DNA of 7,966 nt from an uncultured Parabacteroides sp. (GCF_905196875.1 NZ_CAJJWO010000122.1:1-7966), one strand, 5' to 3'; shown: positions 1 to 7,206, counted from the first letter of the stretch. The notes: a model not told the origin generated them from the sequence alone. Made by a program: numbers and translations.

Positions 1-864
1 ACGGCTGGTAATGACTTTTATAATGATGAAATCCCGACACAACAGTTCTACTATAACGGGACAGGATGGGAGGCGAGAAAAGATACACTTTTTCTTGCTG
101 AAAAGAGTGGTACGGTGTATGCCTGTTCCGTTCCGAAGGAGAGCGCAACCTTCACGGTTTCGCTTGAAGGCGGAATACCCGTTTTACCAGGTACCATCGC
201 ATGTGAGCAGTCATGCCGGTTGCCTGCTGATCTTTCGGCTCCACTGACGGATGTCGACCAATATGATTACCTATACGGGACGGAGCCGGGAAATGTAACA
301 AATCGGCCGGTCGTTTCGCGTGATCATAACACGGCTTCGCTGGAGATGAGGCATTTTATGGCTAAAGTGAGCTTCAGGGTCATGAAGGCAATCGACCAGT
401 CGGCTCCCGGCGAGAATGACTTTATCAAGAGTGTCACTTTGCAATCGACGGGTAGCCCCCGCTTTACGGCGGGTGTCGTGTCATTCAATTTGGGCAACGG
501 CAAAATAACGGGAGGCTCTTTATACAATACGATAAAGCTTTCCAATGTAGGCGATTACGCGAAAGTCGATGCTTATACGGCCAACCATGCCGGTCTGGGA
601 GCCAAGATGTTTGGTTTGACTGCTCCGGTAACGAAGGTGGAAGGGACGATCAGTGTGTTGCTCGGACAGAAGGCGAATACGCGATACGACCGGTCGTATC
701 AGGCTGAAAACACAGTTTTCAGCTGGGAAGGGGGTAAACATTATATTTATTCTCTCCTGATAACCGATGTAGGTCTGATTGTAAGCAAACCTCAGGTGGT
801 CGGATGGGAAGAATCGGCAATCAGTGAACCTGTATTGCCCGACAGTGTAACAAAGAACAAATAA
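1..864 (+). CDS. fimbrillin-like protein, 5'-truncated by the window edge
   Basis: The reading frame is open from base 1 and stops with TAA at 862-864, giving 287 visible residues. The real start and any signal peptide lie upstream. The first ATG at 115 is internal, because the codons before it continue the same beta-rich protein. The visible part matches the Mfa-like_1/fimbrillin-like pattern: a YDYLYGT segment, then a conserved LEMRHFMAKVSFRVMK core at about 320-390, and a C-terminal GGKHYIYSLLITDVGL...VVGW strand block. The next gene has the same blocks in the same order, so the two are diverged tandem paralogues. Proteins of this family are exported lipoproteins that form pilus subunits or surface beta-sandwich proteins. 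The role as a shaft or accessory subunit is inferred from family and context; the missing N-terminus prevents a finer call. Confidence 0.8.
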   Translation, partial: TAGNDFYNDEIPTQQFYYNGTGWEARKDTLFLAEKSGTVYACSVPKESATFTVSLEGGIPVLPGTIACEQSCRLPADLSAPLTDVDQYDYLYGTEPGNVTNRPVVSRDHNTASLEMRHFMAKVSFRVMKAIDQSAPGENDFIKSVTLQSTGSPRFTAGVVSFNLGNGKITGGSLYNTIKLSNVGDYAKVDAYTANHAGLGAKMFGLTAPVTKVEGTISVLLGQKANTRYDRSYQAENTVFSWEGGKHYIYSLLITDVGLIVSKPQVVGWEESAISEPVLPDSVTKNK

Positions 865-876
865 AAACAGAATGAT

Positions 877-1959
877 ATGAAACAGTTTATTTATAGTGTA
901 TGTATGGCGTTGGGGATCGGCGTCTCGGGATGCTCGCTTGTTGAAACGGAAATGGAGAACGGAGGGGGAAATCCGGTCATATTGGGAGTAAGAAATGCTA
1001 ACCTGGAAACAAAAAGTATTTTTACAACTGTCGGGACCGGGACAACCGGGAATGTACTGAATAAAATCGCAGTAGGGGTAACGGCAAACAGCAACGTCTC
1101 CTGGTATGATACCGATGTTACCAGGCAGCTTTTTAAAACGCAAGGTACTGATGCAGTCACCTGGATGGCAGAGGGTACTCCGCTTTATCTGAACGATACC
1201 AAAGGAACAGTCTATGCCTGGGCTCCGTCGGATTTAACGGCGACATTTACTGCCGGTGCGCCATTGAAGTTAACCGGTCTGACTTTGTCGGCTGTGCAGA
1301 CATTCGATTTTACAAATCAGGACGGTGTAACAGACTGGAATACCAGTGAGAAGGACTATCTTTATTCGGCTCCGGTTTCTAATATCAATAAAAATAACTC
1401 GTCGGCGGCATTGAATATGTCTCATGCTTTATCGAAGGTCAGTTTCCGCGTGATGAGAAATAGCGGGCTTCCGGCTCCCGGTACCCGTGATTATGTGAAA
1501 GAAGTGAAACTCGTGTTCAAGGCTGACGGGGGAAAAACCGGATTTGTGGGAAAGGGTGAAATAGATCTGAATACGGGAGATATTAAAGCAGACGATGCCG
1601 GTCGTTTATCAACAATTACATTTAGTCCGAAAACATCTGCCGGTAGTAGGCAGGTGGCGGCTTATGCCGTGAGTGGTTCCGATCCTGATTTTGTAGCAGT
1701 TTCTCCTCAAGCTTTCGCGTTGGTAGCTCCGTATCCGTCGGTCGATAAAGGGAAAGTGGATGTAGTCATTAAAGTGGGGATGAAGGATTCGGATACCTAT
1801 GACCGTACTTTTACTACCACTGCATCGACTGAGCTGAACTGGCAGAAAGGTAAGCACTATATTTATACGATCCTGTTGACGGAAAAAGCACTTACTATTT
1901 CAAGTGTTACACTTGTTGGTTGGAGTGATGAATTGAAAGATCCGGTTTCTGCCGAATAA
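877..1959 (+). CDS. fimbrillin-like (Mfa-like) surface lipoprotein
   Basis: This 360-residue protein starts at ATG 877, 12 nt after the previous stop. The N-terminus is a lipoprotein signal: basic and hydrophobic residues 1-18, then lipobox VSGC with the acylated Cys at 19. The mature part is Thr/Ser/Val-rich and beta-type. It has an N-terminal domain (about 30-170) with YLYSAPV at 161-167, the family core LNMSHALSKVSFRVMR at 179-194, and a C-terminal domain ending in YDRTF (308-312), GKHYIYTILLTE (325-336) and VGW (347-349). These blocks match those of the upstream gene, showing duplication followed by divergence. Length and layout fit fimbrillins of Bacteroidetes type V pili, which are lipidated, exported and polymerised by donor-strand exchange after proteolytic trimming. 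Which subunit it is cannot be read from sequence alone. Confidence 0.85.
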   Translation: MKQFIYSVCMALGIGVSGCSLVETEMENGGGNPVILGVRNANLETKSIFTTVGTGTTGNVLNKIAVGVTANSNVSWYDTDVTRQLFKTQGTDAVTWMAEGTPLYLNDTKGTVYAWAPSDLTATFTAGAPLKLTGLTLSAVQTFDFTNQDGVTDWNTSEKDYLYSAPVSNINKNNSSAALNMSHALSKVSFRVMRNSGLPAPGTRDYVKEVKLVFKADGGKTGFVGKGEIDLNTGDIKADDAGRLSTITFSPKTSAGSRQVAAYAVSGSDPDFVAVSPQAFALVAPYPSVDKGKVDVVIKVGMKDSDTYDRTFTTTASTELNWQKGKHYIYTILLTEKALTISSVTLVGWSDELKDPVSAE

Positions 1960-1977
1960 TATGGGAAAGATAATGAA

Positions 1978-3012
1978 ATGAAATATATGGATTATTACAG
2001 GGTCGTTTGTCTTTTACTACTACTGACAGGGTGTACGACAAGGGATGTGTTGGAGCAGGTTGGTTCGGAAAAAGTTCCTGTGGAGCTTCGCATACAGGCC
2101 TCTGGCGTGGATAGTCGCATAGCATCCCGTGCATCGGTCGAGAATTTGCCGGTTGGAGCAACTGTTCGTGTAGCAGCCTATAAACGTGCATCCGGAGCAT
2201 TGGCTACACCTGTGGATTTTACTGTTACCGAACCGACTGCTCAGGCTACCTATGAAGTGGATGCCGATGGTATGTTAACGCCTTGCAACGTAGATGCTTC
2301 CGGTAATAAAACAGCAGGTACTCCAGATGCTTTTTGGGTATATAAAGGAACCTATGATTTTTATGCTGTTTCCCCTGCACGCCCTTTGGTGTCGGAGGAT
2401 GGAAAATACAAGGTGAATGGTTTGCAAAGGAATGAGGATGTGATGACATCTTTTGCAGAAGGAATAGCAGTGACTGTATCGAATGACCTTGTTACACTCG
2501 GAACATTCAACCGTCAATCAGCCCGGGTCATATTCAAAGTGATCCCTGCGACAACAACGAAAATCGGATTGAAGAAACTGACGGCCAAGTCGGTGGCTCT
2601 GAGTTCTATGTCCGCGGCGACTGGTTCCATCTTGTCCGGAAAGGTACAAACAATAACGCCGACAGCTGCATCCACTGTTACTTTTTCTAATTTCACGGCA
2701 GTTCCTTCCGTAGATGATCCCAAGGCACTGGGACTTACCCAGGCAATAAATCTGGTCTTGCCTAAGAGTACTGCCTCGATGGATATAAAGGTGACTTTTG
2801 ATTATCAGAATGAAAATGAGGCGGCAATCAAGGAAAAAACATTTCTGGCAACTCTGAATGCTATTGCTTTTGAAGCCGGTAAATCGTATATCATTTCTTT
2901 AACGGTGGATAATAATTCTTCTACTTTGACCTGGACTGTCAATTGGTACACCCAGGTTAGCGATACTGACAATAATATGGGAGGGGCTTCTTCCCGATTA
3001 AATATTTTGTAA
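1978..3012 (+). CDS. fimbrillin family lipoprotein, divergent subunit
   Basis: This 344-residue protein lies 18 nt after the preceding gene. Residues 1-18 form a signal with a Leu run, and the lipobox LTGC places the lipidated Cys at 19. The early mature region reads as PVELRI, then SR/ASR (Arg 47 and 51), then PVGATVRVAAYKR at 59-70, a pattern typical of fimbrillins. It continues with a GTYDFYAVSP block, a FNRQSARVIFKV core comparable to the SKVSFRV core of its neighbours, and a C-terminal FEAGKSYIISLTVDN...WTVNWY strand block. It is clearly more distant from the two upstream paralogues than they are from each other. Likely role: minor, anchor or accessory pilus subunit, inferred from context. 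The Arg residues just after the lipidated segment could be protease processing sites as in FimA-type pilins; this is inference. Confidence 0.82.
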   Translation: MKYMDYYRVVCLLLLLTGCTTRDVLEQVGSEKVPVELRIQASGVDSRIASRASVENLPVGATVRVAAYKRASGALATPVDFTVTEPTAQATYEVDADGMLTPCNVDASGNKTAGTPDAFWVYKGTYDFYAVSPARPLVSEDGKYKVNGLQRNEDVMTSFAEGIAVTVSNDLVTLGTFNRQSARVIFKVIPATTTKIGLKKLTAKSVALSSMSAATGSILSGKVQTITPTAASTVTFSNFTAVPSVDDPKALGLTQAINLVLPKSTASMDIKVTFDYQNENEAAIKEKTFLATLNAIAFEAGKSYIISLTVDNNSSTLTWTVNWYTQVSDTDNNMGGASSRLNIL

Positions 3013-3016
3013 GCGA

Positions 3017-5206
3017 ATGGAAACAGTAATAAAAACTTTGTGTCTACGTGGAGTAATGATAATTGCAGTCCTTGCTGTCTTGGGTGGATGTACGGATGAA
3101 TACGATGCAAAAGATACATCCAGCCGGGCGATACGGGTAGCTGCGGATTTGAGTTTTTCAGTAGAAGAGAATTCTAACCCTATTACGCGAAGTGATTTTT
3201 TCACTTCTCCCGGAGAAACAATAGGAGATACGATACCTCCTGTCGTGGAAAAGCCGGAAGTAAAGACGAGGGCAATAAATGAAAATGAAGTGAAAACACT
3301 TTGGGTAGGACAGTATGATGCTGTTTCGGGAAATTTATTGATTTCTTATTTTCTGACGAATGTGGGGAATACTATTCAGATACAGCTGATCGAGTCGGCT
3401 CAAAGTAACCTGCGTTTTGTGGCAAATACAGATGATTTAGGGAAAGTGGCTACTTTGAACGATTTTAATCTAAAGAAAATAGCCTATAAAGCAGAAAGTG
3501 TTCCGATGTTCGGGCAATTGGACGGAGAAACGATTTCGGTGGATTACAGCAAAACAATACCATTGAAACGTATGCTGGCAAAAATTGAATTGAGCTATAC
3601 TATCAAGTCTGGTTTTAGTCTTACGCTGAAGAATATTTATCTGCGTAATGTTCCGGGACAGATACAATGTATGGAACCATCCGGACAGATATCCGGTATA
3701 TCCTATCAGGATTTTACCACAAATGCTCCGGCTTCCGCCGGGAAGGTTACGTGGTATACGCCGGAGAATAAGGCAGGAGTTATCAGTAGTGGTAAAGATG
3801 GTTATGCCTCGAATGCACGCGGGAAAAAAGGAAGCTCTATTTCTGTTCCTAATGCTACTTATATAGAAATAGTCGGGGATGCAACAGTGAATGGGACGAC
3901 TTACCAGAATGTGTCTTTCCGATATTATCCGGGCAGTGGCATCAACGATTATAACCTGAATCGAAATACACCGTATGTAATCAATCTGACCTTAAGCGGT
4001 ATTGATCTGAGCGATCCGAGAGTATCAGTAACCGTACCGGATATGGTGGATCCTACAATTCTGGATGCGGAAATAAACTCTGCAACATCCATGCAGGTCA
4101 CCTCCCGTCCAGGAACGGCGTGGTCATTAGCATTACCTGATTGGTTGTCGGTTTTGGTGGGAGGTAGTACGACCGGAGCAGGAAATACATTGAACTATAG
4201 CGGTCCTACTCCTGTAACATTCACTGCCGTAAAGGCAAATCCCGGTTCGACAGTTCGTAATAAAGTGTTTACGATAGATGGAAATAATGTGACAGTGAAG
4301 CAAAAAGGTTCAATCCTGACAATAACTGAAACTTCTAAAGCACTGGAAGCAAAAGCTACAAGTGACAATCTCTGCTCATTTACCGGAACGAGAGGATTAT
4401 CCTGGGTTGTATCTAAAAATGTGAACTGGTTGACCTTGACTGTAGATGGAGGAGCACTTTCTGGGATAGAGAATGCGACAGGAGCTGCGCAGAAGATAGC
4501 TTACAGTGCAACACTGAATACCAGTGATGATGCCAGGAACGGTCTGGTAACGGTTTCTGCCGGAAATGGGCTAGGGGATCTGATCAAGACAATCAGTGTG
4601 ACGCAGGATGGTTCGGTTTATGAAGGGATTCCTGCGACTATTGCTTTGACTTCAAGAGGCGTTGATCAATATTATTTGAGTGGAACAGAAGGGTTAACCT
4701 GGAATATGGTGGTTCATTCTACTAATGGTATAACAATCACGCCGACAAGTGGAACATTACCTGCTCAGCTATTGATAAGTGTTGAGAGGAATCCGTCAAC
4801 CCCCAAACGTTTGGCATCGATAACAGTGAATATACCGGATAAAAACTATTCGCAGGTAGTTTCTATTTTTCAATATGGATCACCTCCTCCCGGAAGTGAA
4901 TACGGAATTCAAAAATCTAATATAAGTACACAGAAAACTTTGAATTGGGATAGCTGTAGTAGTTATTGTGCTAATCTGGTTTCAGAGGATTTTGATGACT
5001 GGAGATTACCTGGCGATTCTGAAATGTATGGAATGTGGAATGGAACCTCTCCTTATCACGGAATTCCAACTAGTGGTTTTTGGGGTAGTAGGACTAATGG
5101 AAGTACTGCTCATGTTTTGTATAAAAATAGTAGTGGTGGTAATGTATTTAAGTGGGCACCTAAAACAAGCTCGTCTACTTGCCGATGTGTTCGAACCATA
5201 TTGTGA
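3017..5206 (+). CDS. modular fimbrial lipoprotein: DUF4906-like, BACON-like repeats, C-terminal lectin-like domain (candidate tip adhesin)
   Basis: This 729-residue protein starts 4 nt after the previous stop, suggesting translational coupling. The signal peptide ends in lipobox LGGC with Cys 25. Residues about 85-340 resemble DUF4906 proteins of fimbrial loci: TRAINENEVKTLWVGQYD, then LKRMLAKIELSY at 183-194, IYLRNVPGQ at 207-215, ATYIEIVGD at 280-288 and FRYYPGSG...NLNRNTPYVINLTLSG at 301-328. Three beta modules follow. About 347-431 is BACON-like (WSLALPDWLSV, FTIDGNNVTVKQKG), 433-533 contains GLSWVVS...VNWLTL...VTQDGS, and 536-622 contains GLTWNM...FQYGS. After a PPPG linker, residues 629-729 match the Lcl/DUF1566 type: W644, C647, C651, DDWRLP 660-665, FWGSR 688-692 and RCVR 723-726. 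The whole resembles a surface adhesin, probably at the pilus tip; adhesion itself is inferred. The last domain is noticeably AT-richer than the rest of the locus. Confidence 0.8.
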   Translation: METVIKTLCLRGVMIIAVLAVLGGCTDEYDAKDTSSRAIRVAADLSFSVEENSNPITRSDFFTSPGETIGDTIPPVVEKPEVKTRAINENEVKTLWVGQYDAVSGNLLISYFLTNVGNTIQIQLIESAQSNLRFVANTDDLGKVATLNDFNLKKIAYKAESVPMFGQLDGETISVDYSKTIPLKRMLAKIELSYTIKSGFSLTLKNIYLRNVPGQIQCMEPSGQISGISYQDFTTNAPASAGKVTWYTPENKAGVISSGKDGYASNARGKKGSSISVPNATYIEIVGDATVNGTTYQNVSFRYYPGSGINDYNLNRNTPYVINLTLSGIDLSDPRVSVTVPDMVDPTILDAEINSATSMQVTSRPGTAWSLALPDWLSVLVGGSTTGAGNTLNYSGPTPVTFTAVKANPGSTVRNKVFTIDGNNVTVKQKGSILTITETSKALEAKATSDNLCSFTGTRGLSWVVSKNVNWLTLTVDGGALSGIENATGAAQKIAYSATLNTSDDARNGLVTVSAGNGLGDLIKTISVTQDGSVYEGIPATIALTSRGVDQYYLSGTEGLTWNMVVHSTNGITITPTSGTLPAQLLISVERNPSTPKRLASITVNIPDKNYSQVVSIFQYGSPPPGSEYGIQKSNISTQKTLNWDSCSSYCANLVSEDFDDWRLPGDSEMYGMWNGTSPYHGIPTSGFWGSRTNGSTAHVLYKNSSGGNVFKWAPKTSSSTCRCVRTIL

Positions 5207-5259
5207 TATAAGAAGGTTTTGAAGACTTTATTGATATAATATTATAAATATAACAGATT
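5207..5259 (+). promoter_or_regulatory. AT-rich intergenic gap with a 12-bp palindrome ahead of the HU gene
   Basis: The largest gap inside the operon is 53 bp and very AT-rich. It contains the perfect palindrome TATAATATTATA at 5235-5246, about 14 bp before the HU start codon, and a TTTTG at 5217-5221 that could serve as a -33 box. No TAnnTTTG -7 box is present at the expected spacing, so an internal promoter is only possible. The palindrome could be an operator or simply AT-rich chance sequence. Confidence 0.25.
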
Positions 5260-5541
5260 ATGAACAAAGCAGATTTAGTAAATGAGTTAGCGGAGAAAAT
5301 GGGTATTCCGCAGTATCAGTCGCGGCAGTTTCTCAATGCCTTTCAGGAGGTGGTGAAAGAAATATTGCAAAAGGATACTGTATCACTTCAGGGGTTTGGT
5401 TCGTTCGAACCCTGGGAACAGACAGAACGTCCGGGGCGTAATCCGCGTACGGGACTTGCTTGTATGATAAAGCCCCGTACAAGCGTAAAGTTTAAGCCGG
5501 GAAAGTTATTGCTGCAGGCGCTCAATTCTAAAAATAGATAA
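5260..5541 (+). CDS. HU/IHF-family DNA-binding protein
   Basis: This 93-residue protein is the usual length for HU. It begins MNKADLVNELAEKMG, the typical two-helix N-terminal dimerisation part. The family GFGSF turn is at 45-49, and the DNA-contacting arm signature GRNPRTG is at 59-65, with the DNA-intercalating proline at 62. The tail VKFKPGKLLLQAL (76-88) is the standard C-terminal helix. HU proteins are cytosolic dimers that bend DNA. Here the gene sits between a fimbrial adhesin (53 nt upstream) and an OmpA-like lipoprotein (4 nt downstream), so it is probably co-transcribed with surface genes. That placement hints at local regulation or DNA architecture, but no target is visible in the sequence. 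The arm loop before the signature (EPWEQTERP) lacks the lysines common in housekeeping HU, which suggests a specialised paralogue. Confidence 0.93.
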   Translation: MNKADLVNELAEKMGIPQYQSRQFLNAFQEVVKEILQKDTVSLQGFGSFEPWEQTERPGRNPRTGLACMIKPRTSVKFKPGKLLLQALNSKNR

Positions 5542-5545
5542 GAGG

Positions 5546-6670
5546 ATGAAGATGGTTATAACGAAGGGGCTGGCGGGTTTATGCATACTGGTCAGCCTGC
5601 CTTCCTGTGGAACGGACCGGCAAAGCTTGCAGGTAATAGAAGATATACCTGAGGCTACCTTGGTGCGCTGTGCGGAGATCCCTTTATTGAAGATCGATGC
5701 CCTGGCCGTTTACAGCGGGATGATTAGCTATCTGACACCGGAAGTGGAAACCTGTCCTGCAGAACAACCGGGTACTGAAAAGTTGACGGCTTACATCGGT
5801 TTCCCGGCAGGGAATGTCAAACTCGACCTGAAGTATGGCAACAACCGGGCCGAACTGGAAAAGCTGAAAGAACGCTTATCGCAGTTGCAGGGAGCGGAAA
5901 ACAGGGTACGGGCCGTCCGCCTGACAGGCTTTGCTTCGCCCGACGGAAGCACGAGTGAGAATGAGCGGCTGGCGGGAAACCGGGCTGTCGGTTTTAAGAA
6001 TTACCTGCAAAAGTTGCCGGAACTGTCCGGTGGCGTGCCGGTCACGATCGATTGGGTAGGTGAGGACTGGGAAGGACTGCGGGAACTGGTTGCGAAGTCG
6101 GGGCGTAGTTATAGTGCGGAGGTATTGGCTGTACTGGATAAATACACCGATGCCGACAGCCGGCGGAAGCAGCTGAAGGCGCTAAATAAGGGGGCTATAT
6201 ATAAGGATATAGAGAAAAGCTTCTTTTCCCGCTTGCGTCGAATGGAGCTGGATGTCACGTATGAGACGACGGTTAGGGTTCCTACCGGGTTACCCCGACT
6301 GGGGGAACTGGCGGAAAAGGTGGTTGCCAATCCGGATAAGCTGACGCTCGAGGAGCTTCTGCAGGTGGCGGTATTGTATCGTCCGGGTACGGAACAATAT
6401 CGCGAAGTATATGAGTTGGCAGCTTACCGTTTCCCATCCAGCCGGGAAGCCATACTGAATGCCGGAGCCGCTTCGCTTGCTTTGGGTGACGGAGAAGCGG
6501 CGGCTTATTTCCTGCGGCTGGTGGCCGACGATCCGCGTTCGTGGAATAACCTGGGGGTATTGGCCCTGATGGAGAACGAGTCGTCGGAAGCTATCTCGTG
6601 GTTTCGCAAGGCGATGCCGCAAAACCCGCGCCTGTCGCGTCATAATATTCGCATAGCGCAGGGATATTAA
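5546..6670 (+). CDS. OmpA-like lipoprotein with C-terminal TPR-like helices
   Basis: This 374-residue protein starts 4 nt after the HU stop; AGAGG in the stop-start overlap may serve as ribosome site, and ATG 5552 (Met3) is an alternative start. The N-terminal signal ends in LPSC with Cys 21 as the likely lipidation site. An OmpA-C-like domain spans about 80-240. Its core is VRLTGFASPDGS (124-135), then N139, L142 and NRA 145-147, followed by a YL helix, which is the peptidoglycan-binding motif region. By alignment with E. coli OmpA, Arg286 corresponds to R146, but the diaminopimelate-binding Asp271 falls on S131. The C-terminus (about 265-374) is helical and TPR-like, with SWNNLGVLALMENESSEAISWFRKAMPQNP at 332-361. 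Such OmpA/TPR proteins recur in Bacteroidales fimbrial loci. A periplasmic or outer-membrane scaffold that ties the pilus system to the wall is inferred. It is the last gene before a strong terminator. Confidence 0.85.
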   Translation: MKMVITKGLAGLCILVSLPSCGTDRQSLQVIEDIPEATLVRCAEIPLLKIDALAVYSGMISYLTPEVETCPAEQPGTEKLTAYIGFPAGNVKLDLKYGNNRAELEKLKERLSQLQGAENRVRAVRLTGFASPDGSTSENERLAGNRAVGFKNYLQKLPELSGGVPVTIDWVGEDWEGLRELVAKSGRSYSAEVLAVLDKYTDADSRRKQLKALNKGAIYKDIEKSFFSRLRRMELDVTYETTVRVPTGLPRLGELAEKVVANPDKLTLEELLQVAVLYRPGTEQYREVYELAAYRFPSSREAILNAGAASLALGDGEAAAYFLRLVADDPRSWNNLGVLALMENESSEAISWFRKAMPQNPRLSRHNIRIAQGY

Positions 6671-6686
6671 TGGCCTACGGGCTTTT

Positions 6687-6735
6687 GTGCCGGACCGGTA
6701 AGGGCTAACTATTCCCTTATGGTCCGGCACTTTTT
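6687..6735 (+). terminator. intrinsic terminator closing the fimbrial operon
   Basis: A perfect 10-bp arm GTGCCGGACC (6687-6696) pairs with GGTCCGGCAC (6721-6730). The stem continues inward with 6698-6704 against 6714-6720 (one G·T wobble, G6697 bulged), leaving a 9-nt loop. A run of five T follows at 6731-6735. It lies 16 nt after the stop of the OmpA-like gene, a textbook Rho-independent terminator for the + strand. Confidence 0.93.
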
Positions 6736-7206
6736 ATGTATAAAATAATAAAAGAACTGCTGGGTGAGAAACCTTCCGGCAGAAAGTTCCGGAAAAAAAC
6801 GGAACAGATGGCTCCCGAAGAGAGGGCCTTTTATATAAAAGCGGTCTATGATGCCGCTTTTTGTGATTGGTTGGAAATGACTGATGAGTACAGAGCGTTT
6901 GTTTTGATCTTTGTATGCAGCGATTGGGCGCGATCGGTTGACTATCTCCGAACTCATACAGTATTAGGAAAACTGGCTTTTCCCTTGCGCGAACCTTTGA
7001 TGTTACGTAGGTTACTAACGTTACTGGAAACGTATGAGAAGGATTTCGATTTTAATTCCATGCATCTGGCCTTTATCTGTTTTCTGGCTTTTGGTTTTGA
7101 TGGGAATTTGCAGTATTTTTCCTGTAAGCTCCGGAACGATAGGGCTGACAGGGATGATATCGAGGATTTGGAAAACATGCGTAAGTGGGCGAAAAGGCGT
7201 AAGTGA
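6736..7206 (+). CDS. hypothetical cytosolic helical protein, unrecognised
   Basis: This open frame of 156 residues ends with TGA at 7204-7206. I do not recognise the family. It has no signal peptide or lipobox. It is mostly helical in appearance, with aromatic and Leu-rich stretches (FVLIFVCSDWA, LMLRRLLTLLETYEKDF, MHLAFICFLAFGF), an acidic segment near the end (DRDDIEDLE) and a basic terminus (KWAKRRK). The ATG at 6736 directly abuts the terminator U-tract, so an ordinary ribosome site would lie inside the hairpin. Met25 at 6808, preceded by GGAACAG, is an alternative start that gives 132 residues. The gene is separated from the fimbrial operon by the terminator. Its promoter is not evident, and there is no -7 box just upstream. 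No function can be assigned; that it is a real gene is supported only by its length and sensible composition. Confidence 0.6.
   Translation: MYKIIKELLGEKPSGRKFRKKTEQMAPEERAFYIKAVYDAAFCDWLEMTDEYRAFVLIFVCSDWARSVDYLRTHTVLGKLAFPLREPLMLRRLLTLLETYEKDFDFNSMHLAFICFLAFGFDGNLQYFSCKLRNDRADRDDIEDLENMRKWAKRRK

Noticed and set aside
115..864. Internal ATG at 115 as the start of the first gene
   Set aside because: The same frame is open from base 1, and the upstream residues (a YYNGTGWEARKDTLFLAE-type stretch) look like continuing fimbrillin sequence; there is no signal peptide after the ATG.
520..1143. 207-codon open frame on the minus strand
   Set aside because: It lies antisense across the junction of two well-supported fimbrillin genes, has Cys/Arg/Phe-rich composition typical of a shadow frame, and shows no family pattern.
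4040..4900. BACON-like modules as DNA-level tandem repeats
   Set aside because: The three modules are similar only in protein pattern (W-containing strands, terminal Q-G/S); I see no nucleotide repeat that would imply recent duplication.
6290..6730. 146-codon minus-strand frame over the end of the OmpA-like gene and the terminator
   Set aside because: It begins inside the terminator hairpin and is antisense to a strongly supported gene; its Arg/Gln-rich composition is a shadow of GC-rich coding.
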